A stretch of 42,293 nt of DNA from Armatimonadota bacterium (lineage in GTDB: Bacteria > Armatimonadota > Fimbriimonadia > Fimbriimonadales > GBS-DC): NCBI GenBank assembly GCA_030550775.1, contig JAUQOS010000011.1, positions 1 through 42,293 on the forward strand. Reading direction: 5' to 3'. The notes below the pieces were generated by a model that saw nothing but the letters and a program-made list of their open reading frames with translations, was not told where the DNA came from and did not search any database. The translations under genes and the position numbers were made by a program. This document shows, in pieces, positions 35,330-42,293 of this stretch. Numbering within the stretch: the first letter of the stretch is position 1; each line of letters begins with the position of its first letter.

Positions 35330-35737
35330 ATGGGCTTGATTAGTACTCTGCGTGTAAGCGCAAGCGGGCTATCTGCCGAACGACTGCGGATGGATTTGAT
35401 TGCCGACAACTTGGCGAACGCTAACACCACACGCACGCCCGATGGGCAGCCTTATCGGCGCAAGGTGGCAGTGTTCGAGCCGATCATGCCCACTGCGCAT
35501 TTGCCAGGGGGGGTGCGTGTGGTGCAAATCGTGCAGGATCTCACCCCGCCCCGCCTCGTGTACGAACCAGGGCACCCTGACGCCGACCCCAACGGCTATG
35601 TTGCCTATCCGAATGTGGATATCGTGCACGAGATGGTGGATATGATCACGGCTACGCGCGCCTACGAAGCGAACATCCAAGCCTTCAATGCAGCCAAGAT
35701 GATGTTTATGCGCACGCTGGATATCGGGCGCGTCTAA
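35330..35737 (+). CDS. flgC: Flagellar basal-body rod protein FlgC
   Basis: ISTLRVSASGLSAERLRMDLIADNLANANTTRTPDGQPYRRK; YPNVDIVHEMVDMITATRAYEANIQAFNAAKMM. Confidence 0.94.
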   Translation: MGLISTLRVSASGLSAERLRMDLIADNLANANTTRTPDGQPYRRKVAVFEPIMPTAHLPGGVRVVQIVQDLTPPRLVYEPGHPDADPNGYVAYPNVDIVHEMVDMITATRAYEANIQAFNAAKMMFMRTLDIGRV

Positions 35738-35748
35738 GGTGAGCGCGT

Positions 35749-36075
35749 ATGGAGATTCGGGGCATTGTCAAGGAGCTGCCACGCATAGAAATCCGTGAAA
35801 TCCAGCCACCGAAATGGCTGCAGCCACCTACTGCAGCATCGGAACGCGCACCTTACGCCGACTTCGGTACGATGCTGCGAGAAGTGATTGGGCAAGTGAA
35901 CGAGGCGCAGCAGCACTCGGCGGAGCTGGCACAGCGCTTCGCACGCGGCGAACCCGTAGACGAACAGACACTCATCCTTGCGATGGAGCGTGCTAGCCTC
36001 GCCTTTCAACTCACCCTGCAAGTGCGCAATAAAGTCTTAGAGGCATATCAGGAGATTATGCGGTTGCAAGTTTAG
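35749..36075 (+). CDS. fliE: Flagellar hook-basal body complex protein FliE
   Basis: FGTMLREVIGQVNEAQQHSAELAQRFARGE..LILAMERASLAFQLTLQVRNKVLEAYQEIMRLQV. Confidence 0.92.
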   Translation: MEIRGIVKELPRIEIREIQPPKWLQPPTAASERAPYADFGTMLREVIGQVNEAQQHSAELAQRFARGEPVDEQTLILAMERASLAFQLTLQVRNKVLEAYQEIMRLQV

Positions 36076-36161
36076 TACCGCTTTGGCGCGGGTGCATGGT
36101 CGTTCGTATGTTGTGTCGCGCCTTGCCAGAGCTGGCGAACCGAAAAACATAAACGCAAACG

Positions 36162-37865
36162 ATGCAAAACGCGCTGGTTCAGCTTCGAGAACGGTGGAAT
36201 CAGTTGCCGCGCCACGCTCGTGTGGCACTCGTAGGAGGCGTTGTGGGGCTGCTGACCTTGCTGACGGCACTCGCTTTCTGGGCGAGCAGCCCCACCTACA
36301 CCACGCTCTACACGGGGCTCAGCCCTGCCGACTCGGCTGCAGTGGTGCAAGCCCTGAAGGAGCAAAACATTCCCGTGCGCACCCGTGGTAGTGGTAGCGT
36401 AATTGAAGTGCCTGAAGCCTATGCAGAACAAGCACGGTTGGAGTTAGCCGCCAAAGGCTTGCCCAAAACAGGCGCGCCCGGCTATGCCCGCCTCGAACGC
36501 ACACCTTTTGGCATGACGCAGGCGATGGAACAAACCACCCTGCGCATCGCCCTCGAAGAGGAGCTACAAAACACCATCCGGCACTTGGAACCCGTAGAGA
36601 GCGCGCGCGTGCATATCACCCCCGGCAACGACTCGCCATTCGCCGACTCGCGCACCGAGCCGACCGCCAGCGTGGTGGTGGCTCTCAAGCCTAACGCCAC
36701 ACTCACACGCGAGCAGGTGCGTGGCATTGTGCACTTGGTATGCCATAGCGTGGAAGGGCTGAAACCTGAAAATGTCACGGTGGTAGATGCTGAAGCGCGC
36801 CCGCTGTGGCAAGGTGGTGACCAATACGCGGTAGACCACGAACTGTTGCGCACTCGTCGCGAAGCCGAACGCGCCTACGCCGAAGAACTGCGCCGCCAAC
36901 TCCAACAACATCTGGATCGCGTGCTGGGACCGGGCAAATCCAGCATCGTTGTGCAAGCGGAGCTGAACTTGGATAAGGAAGAGATTCAGGCACAGCGCGT
37001 GGAACCTTTAGACCCCAACCGCGCTGCAGTGGTTAGCGAGACCACCGAAACGGAGCGCCTCACCGGCAACCCACCCGTTGCAGGCGGCGCGGCGGGCATC
37101 GCGGGCAACCGCGCCGAGACCCCCCTCTACCCTAACGCACCACTAGGGGGCAGCATAGGCGAATATACCCGCGAAGACCGCATCCGCAACTACGAACTGA
37201 ACAAACAAGTGGAACACATCATCCGCGCGCCAGGGCGTGTGGAACGGCTTAGCGTAGCAGCGCTAGTAGACGAAAGCGTGCCCGATGAGGCACTGAATGC
37301 CGTACGCGCGTGGCTGGAGACCACCGTCGGCGTGATGCCGAATCAGCCCAATCGCGTCGTAACCGTGCAGCGTGTGAAGTTCGACACCTCGCAGGCTGAA
37401 CAAGCTGCGAAGGAGCAAGCCGCACGCGAAGCTACCCGCCGCCAAGAGCTGCTCTGGAAACTGCTGCCCGTCATCGTCCTCCTGATGGTCACGATTTTCT
37501 TGGCGCGCGTGATTGGCAAACAGATTCGTCGCCCCGCCCCCAAGCCGCAACCAGCGGCGGCGCTCCCCAGCGGTGGCGCTGTGGCAATCAGTGCGGCAGG
37601 TACCACCCCTGCCGGTGCCCTCACCGACGGCTCCGAGCGCGCGCTGGATGTCACCATCGACGAGGACGGCATCAGCATCGTCGAGGAAGTTGCCCCCAAC
37701 GGCACAATCATCGTGCGTCGCCAGCGTGCCCCTTCAGTCATTGAGGAAGAGCTGGCTGAACGTATCCGCGAGCGCACGCAACCCGAACTACTGGAAATCC
37801 AGCGCTTTGCCGAAAATAAACCTGAGCATGTGGCTGCACTGCTGCGCAACTGGATAAAGTCGTAG
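36162..37865 (+). CDS. fliF: Flagellar M-ring protein FliF
   Basis: YTTLYTGLSPADSAAVVQALKEQNIPVRTRGSGSVIEVPEAYAEQARLELAAKGLP; SARVHITPG. Confidence 0.95.
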   Translation: MQNALVQLRERWNQLPRHARVALVGGVVGLLTLLTALAFWASSPTYTTLYTGLSPADSAAVVQALKEQNIPVRTRGSGSVIEVPEAYAEQARLELAAKGLPKTGAPGYARLERTPFGMTQAMEQTTLRIALEEELQNTIRHLEPVESARVHITPGNDSPFADSRTEPTASVVVALKPNATLTREQVRGIVHLVCHSVEGLKPENVTVVDAEARPLWQGGDQYAVDHELLRTRREAERAYAEELRRQLQQHLDRVLGPGKSSIVVQAELNLDKEEIQAQRVEPLDPNRAAVVSETTETERLTGNPPVAGGAAGIAGNRAETPLYPNAPLGGSIGEYTREDRIRNYELNKQVEHIIRAPGRVERLSVAALVDESVPDEALNAVRAWLETTVGVMPNQPNRVVTVQRVKFDTSQAEQAAKEQAAREATRRQELLWKLLPVIVLLMVTIFLARVIGKQIRRPAPKPQPAAALPSGGAVAISAAGTTPAGALTDGSERALDVTIDEDGISIVEEVAPNGTIIVRRQRAPSVIEEELAERIRERTQPELLEIQRFAENKPEHVAALLRNWIKS

Positions 37866-37916
37866 CATCGGCAGAAACCCTCGGGGCACCAAAACGCCCT
37901 ACGAGCCAGAGAAAAT

Positions 37917-38933
37917 ATGCTCAAACCAGGCGAGAAGAAGCTCACAGGCAAGCAAAAAGCGGCGATTGTGATTGTTGCGTTGGGCACGGAGATTGCCGCA
38001 AAGGTATTACCCCACCTCAGCGAAACTGAGGTGGAGGAGATCAGTCTCGAAATCGCGCGTTTGGGCAGCGTGCCTGCGGAGGTGCGCCAACAAGTCATTC
38101 AAGAGTTTTATGAAATCTGCCTTGCTCAAAACCTCGCGTTGGAGGGCGGTATTGACCATGCCCGCCAGTTGCTGGAGCGCGCCTACGGAGCCGAGAAAGC
38201 CGCCCAAATCTTGGAAAAGCTGACGCGCGCCCTGCAGTTGCTGCCGTTTGATTCCATCAAGCGTGTCCACCCATCGCAGCTGAGCACCTTCCTGCAAGAT
38301 GAGCATCCACAAACGATTGCTCTCGTGTTGGCATACTTGGAGCCGCAAGCAGCCGCGCAGGTGTTGAGTAGCCTGCCCCCCGAGTTGCGCCCAGAGGTCG
38401 CTGAACGGCTCGCGACAATGGGCAGTACCCCGCCCGATGTGATTCGGCGCGTGGAAAGCGTGCTCCAGCGCAAGCTTTCCAGCATCGCCAGCCAAGAGCT
38501 GACCGCAGCGGGCGGTGTCAAATCGCTCGTGGAAGTGCTGCAGTGGGTCGATCGCAACACCGAACGCGCGATTTTCGATTACCTTACCGACAACAACCCC
38601 GAACTTGCCGAAGAAGTGCGCAAACTGATGTTCACCTTCGAAGATTTGCTGCAACTCGACGACCGCTCCATCCAGCAAATCCTCAAAGAGGTGGAAATGA
38701 AAGAGCTGGCACTGGCACTCAAAGGCGCCAGCGACGCGCTCAAGGAGAAAATCTTCCGCAATATGTCCGAGCGTGCCACAAATATGCTCAAGGAGGAGCT
38801 GGAGTTTATGGGACCTGTGCGCGTGCGCGATGTGGAGGAGGCGCAGCAGCGCATCGTGAGCATCGTGCGACGCATGGAGGAAGCGGGCGAGATTGTTATC
38901 TCGCGCGGCGGCGAGGAGGAGATGCTCATCTAA
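37917..38933 (+). CDS. fliG: Flagellar motor switch protein FliG
   Basis: LTGKQKAAIVIVALGTEIAAKVLPHLSETEVEEIS; HPQTIALVLAYLEPQAAAQVLSSLPPEL; FTFEDLLQLDDRSIQQILKEV. Confidence 0.96.
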   Translation: MLKPGEKKLTGKQKAAIVIVALGTEIAAKVLPHLSETEVEEISLEIARLGSVPAEVRQQVIQEFYEICLAQNLALEGGIDHARQLLERAYGAEKAAQILEKLTRALQLLPFDSIKRVHPSQLSTFLQDEHPQTIALVLAYLEPQAAAQVLSSLPPELRPEVAERLATMGSTPPDVIRRVESVLQRKLSSIASQELTAAGGVKSLVEVLQWVDRNTERAIFDYLTDNNPELAEEVRKLMFTFEDLLQLDDRSIQQILKEVEMKELALALKGASDALKEKIFRNMSERATNMLKEELEFMGPVRVRDVEEAQQRIVSIVRRMEEAGEIVISRGGEEEMLI

Positions 38934-38934
38934 C

Positions 38935-39702
38935 ATGCAAACGCCATTCCCGTTGCTGGAAACACCATCGGGGGCGGAGTCATCCGCCTTTCCTCAGCTC
39001 AACCCATTCCAACCGCGTGAGAGCGTCCCCCCACCCCAAGCGCCTGCGAAGCTTGCTTGCCCATTTCCTGAATATCAACCCCCACCTCAACCCGAAGCCG
39101 TGCCCGATTTAGAGGCAATCCGCGCCGAAGCGGAAGCCATCCGCCTCAAAGCCCTGCAAGAGGCAGAACGGATACGCGAGCAGGCGCGTCGCGAAGGCTA
39201 CCAACAGGGCTATGAGCAAGGCTACTTAGATGGCGAACGCGACGCCCATCAGCAAGCCCACCAAGAACTCCAGCGAACTATTGAACAGCTGCGCGCGCAA
39301 GTCGCTCAAGTCATTGAAGCTGCACAAGCCCGCTGTACAGCCTACCTTAGCGAAGCAGAATCGCAGATGGTGGCGTTGGCACTCGAGGCTGTGCGCAAAG
39401 TCGTCCGCGAGGAAGTGCGCATGCAACCCGAGCATGTGGTGGCAATCGTGCGCGAGGTGTTGCGCCGGCTGCCCCCCTCAGGGCATGTGCGCGTGCGCGT
39501 AAACCCACTGGATTTGGAGACCGTGCGTGCTCAACGCAACACGCTGCTCCAAGTGATAGAGGGCATTGAGGGCATCGAGATTGTGGAAGACCGCCGTGTG
39601 GAGCAAGGAGGCTGCATCGTGGAGACTGAGCACGGCGTGTACGACGCCCGCATCCGCACGCAACTTGCCGAAATCGAGCGCGCCATCAAAGAAGCGGCGT
39701 AA
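38935..39702 (+). CDS. fliH: FliH-like flagellar export stator protein
   Basis: Position after fliG; REGYQQGYEQGYLDGERDAHQQA helix and C-terminal VRVRVNPLDLETVRAQRN..VEDRRVEQGGCIVETEHGVYDARIRTQLAEIERAI. Confidence 0.88.
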   Translation: MQTPFPLLETPSGAESSAFPQLNPFQPRESVPPPQAPAKLACPFPEYQPPPQPEAVPDLEAIRAEAEAIRLKALQEAERIREQARREGYQQGYEQGYLDGERDAHQQAHQELQRTIEQLRAQVAQVIEAAQARCTAYLSEAESQMVALALEAVRKVVREEVRMQPEHVVAIVREVLRRLPPSGHVRVRVNPLDLETVRAQRNTLLQVIEGIEGIEIVEDRRVEQGGCIVETEHGVYDARIRTQLAEIERAIKEAA

Positions 39703-39751
39703 TCGGGGCACGAGCCTTCAAAAAGTCGAATCCCGTTGCTACCGGCTTGCC

Positions 39752-42049
39752 TTAGGCAGCCTGCTGCGAACCATGCCCCGTTTGCTGGCGTGCCCAGTAT
39801 AAAATCTTTTCGCGCAGCATCGCAGGCTCAATGGGCTTGCTCAAGTAGTCATCCATTCCATTCTCGAGACACTTTTCGCGGTCGCCCTCCAAAGCATTAG
39901 CAGTGAGAGCGATAATGGGTATACGCCCACCGTGCTCCGCCTCAAGGGCGCGGATACGCCGGGTGGCTTCATAACCATCCATTTCGGGCATCTGGCAATC
40001 CATCAGCACGAGGTCAAACGAGGCGCGCGAGAGCCGTTCTACCGCCTCCTTGCCGTTGCTAACAAGCTCATATTGAGCACCCCATCGATCCAGAAGGCGC
40101 TGGATTACCTTTTGATTGACAGGGTTATCCTCCGCAACCAGTATGCGTACCCCAGTGATATTCGCGTGTGAAGCTTCGAAAGGGGCCGGAGCCGATTGGG
40201 TTTGGGTAGGCGGGTCGGAAATAGGCAGCTTCAACTCAAGCCAGAACAAAGCTCCTTTGCCAACTTCGCTCTGGACGCCTATGCGACCGCCCATAAGCTC
40301 CACGAACTTCCGCGCGATTGCCAACCCCAGTCCTGTACCTCCATACTTGCGCGTAGTGGAGCCATCTGCCTGTCGAAACGGCTCGAAAATGACCGACTGC
40401 TTCTCAGGAGGGATACCAATACCGGTATCCTGAACTTCAAGGCGCACGTGATGGGCTGTCGTGTCGGTAGAGAGCAGCATCAAGCGTGCGACGACCTCAC
40501 CTTGCTCAGTGAACTTGATAGCGTTGCTCAACAGATTGAGCAGCACCTGACGCAAACGCGTCGGGTCAGTAAGTACATACACTTCCGTATCGGTCGGCAG
40601 CTCTTCGCGCAGTGATAGCCCCTTCAGTTGGGCTTGCGGGCGCACCATCGCACAAGTTTCGCGCAGCAGAGCCTTCAAATCAGTGGGCACCTGCTCGAGT
40701 TGCATTTGCCCAGCCTCAGCTTTGGCGAGGTTTAGGATATCGTTGAGTATCTCTAGCAGATGATGGGCACTGGTTTCGGCGGTGTGGAGTAGGTCGTGCT
40801 GCTCTTCGGTTAGCGGGGTGCTACGAAGCAGGTTTAGCATGCCCAAAACGCCGTTCATCGGGGTGCGGATTTCGTGGCTCATGTTCGCCAGGAACTCGGA
40901 GCGCGCTTGCGCCAGCCGCTCGGCTTCCTGCTTGGCTTGCATTAGTGCGCGGCGCGACTGCTCATTCATCAGCGCAGCGGCAAGCAGCTCGCCCAGCTGC
41001 GTAAGAAACGCTTCTTGCCCCGTGCTAACAGCCATATGCATAGAACGACACGCCTTACAAACAAAAATCGCCATCCCGAATGTGCGCCCCATCCATCGCA
41101 GGGGCACTTGGCAGGCGTGTAACTCTTGATTTAGGCGCAACATCATCGGCTGTGGGTGGGTTGTATCCCACTCTACGGCAACAAGCGTTGCCCAGCTGTT
41201 GCGGAAATAATCCGCCAGAGCGCCACCAGCGTAAATCAGGTGTAGCGTCTCTTCATCGCGCTCCCACACAGCAAGTGTTGCTTCTGCGCCGAAAAACCTA
41301 TATTCTGAGAGCGCGCGACGCACCGCTTCCAACCGCTCTGCAATGGGCAGCTCTCCTTGAAGAACGACTGCTATGCGCGTGAGCAGCTGTTGTCCCTCTG
41401 CCCGTTGGGCATCTGCCTGTTCGCGCAAGACCTGTTCTGTGATGTCGTACTGGATGCTGCAATAGCCGAGTACCTGACCATTTTCCAGAATGGGGGCAAT
41501 TACTGTCTCTGCCCAGTAGTGTGTTTGAGGGCTAAACTCCACCCCGTTGTTCGGGGTTTTCTGTGCAACGCCTTTCTTCCGGTTCAACACGCGCCCACGA
41601 AACTGCTCGCCACGCTTTAGCGCCGCAAACAGCTCGGTGTAGAACGACTCGGGCATCATACCGCTTTTGAGGATGTTGGGGCGTTGCCCAATGGCGTCCT
41701 CGGGCGCATAGTCCGTCAATGCGGTGAAGGCAGGATTGACATACTGGATGCGAAACTCAGCATCGGTAATCAACATGGCGGCAGGCGACGATTCTATCGC
41801 ACGCTGCAGGCGCAAGAGCTGCTCATGCTGGAGTCTGGCTGTCTCGTAGGCACGAGAGTTGATGCGATAAACCAAATAGCCGATGATACCTATCACAATG
41901 AGCGCAATGAGCAGCGACTGCAAGTACAGTGCAGGGGTGAGAGGCAGCCCCATGCCCCAGCGCACCGTTATCAGCTGCAACACAAACACCGCTATGAAGG
42001 GGCGCACCAAGTTGCACAGCGTTCCGAAAAACGGTCTACCGCAGCGCAT
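39752..42049 (-). CDS. Hybrid sensor histidine kinase: TM, PAS, GAF-like, HisKA/HATPase, receiver
   Basis: [91 protein letters not shown]. Confidence 0.93.
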   Translation of the reverse strand: MRCGRPFFGTLCNLVRPFIAVFVLQLITVRWGMGLPLTPALYLQSLLIALIVIGIIGYLVYRINSRAYETARLQHEQLLRLQRAIESSPAAMLITDAEFRIQYVNPAFTALTDYAPEDAIGQRPNILKSGMMPESFYTELFAALKRGEQFRGRVLNRKKGVAQKTPNNGVEFSPQTHYWAETVIAPILENGQVLGYCSIQYDITEQVLREQADAQRAEGQQLLTRIAVVLQGELPIAERLEAVRRALSEYRFFGAEATLAVWERDEETLHLIYAGGALADYFRNSWATLVAVEWDTTHPQPMMLRLNQELHACQVPLRWMGRTFGMAIFVCKACRSMHMAVSTGQEAFLTQLGELLAAALMNEQSRRALMQAKQEAERLAQARSEFLANMSHEIRTPMNGVLGMLNLLRSTPLTEEQHDLLHTAETSAHHLLEILNDILNLAKAEAGQMQLEQVPTDLKALLRETCAMVRPQAQLKGLSLREELPTDTEVYVLTDPTRLRQVLLNLLSNAIKFTEQGEVVARLMLLSTDTTAHHVRLEVQDTGIGIPPEKQSVIFEPFRQADGSTTRKYGGTGLGLAIARKFVELMGGRIGVQSEVGKGALFWLELKLPISDPPTQTQSAPAPFEASHANITGVRILVAEDNPVNQKVIQRLLDRWGAQYELVSNGKEAVERLSRASFDLVLMDCQMPEMDGYEATRRIRALEAEHGGRIPIIALTANALEGDREKCLENGMDDYLSKPIEPAMLREKILYWARQQTGHGSQQAA

Positions 42050-42187
42050 CGATTCTTCTCAAGGAAGGTTATTCCACATAACGGTGCCTATGCGATATTG
42101 CTGCAGCGCAGGGAAGGAAGTCCTCATCGATAAGAGGATATCGCTTGAGTTCCGCCAAGCGTTGCTCGCGGTTGATTTTCTAACTCT

Positions 42188-42270
42188 GCCCCCCCTTCTT
42201 TAGGTTCCCCCGTAAGCGGGGGGAACTGAACTCTGAACGGTTTCCCCTACTGGTAGGGGGAACCTAAAGG
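42188..42270. repeat. GGTTCCCC-type double-hairpin repeat, copy 4
   Basis: TTTAGGTTCCCCC..GGGGGGAAC-TGAACTCTGAAC-GGTTTCCCCTAC..GTAGGGGGAACCTAAA. Confidence 0.85.
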
Positions 42271-42293
42271 CTGATAAGGTACAACGCTCTCCC

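Noticed and set aside
38007-38936. 309-aa minus-strand ORF opposite fliG
   Set aside because: Antisense mirror ORF of a confidently identified fliG; His/Leu-rich artefactual translation.

Overview
The window is a gene-dense chromosomal segment from a moderately GC-rich bacterium. Gene content suggests a thermophile of the Armatimonadota/Fimbriimonadales type, but this taxonomic guess is an inference. It has no rRNA, tRNA, CRISPR array or intact transposase that I can support. Recognisable genes: Gfo/Idh/MocA oxidoreductase, a Cys-rich secreted protein plus beta-barrel-like protein pair, a DxDGDG-repeat protein, glnE, a BtuF-like binding protein, RNase PH, an M20 dipeptidase, a sugar-phosphate isomerase/epimerase, pth, a frameshifted Rpn/PD-(D/E)XK gene, mutS, an M28-PA-PDZ peptidase, an inositol-monophosphatase-like protein, rtcA, archease, an OPT-like transporter, a Nif3-like protein, an ANTAR response regulator, an Rrf2 regulator, a ba3-type cytochrome oxidase operon with SCO, a sortilin/BNR propeller protein, an STN-domain protein, flgC-fliEFGH, and a hybrid histidine kinase. 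The oxidase operon includes a 39-aa subunit IIa-like ORF missed by the ORF track. The most interesting non-coding signals are: (1) interspersed nested palindromes, each an outer stem enclosing two hairpins, three of them side by side in the first 460 bp; (2) a recurrent GGTAYAAT -10 motif 7-10 nt upstream of about ten start codons, implying widespread leaderless transcripts, including a 43-bp face-to-face divergent promoter between rtcA and an IMPase-like gene; (3) a perfect 13-bp helix joining the stop codon of a Cys-rich gene to the Shine-Dalgarno of the next gene, with competing internal hairpins; (4) a perfect palindrome at the ba3 oxidase promoter with a related half-site pair at the Rrf2 promoter.
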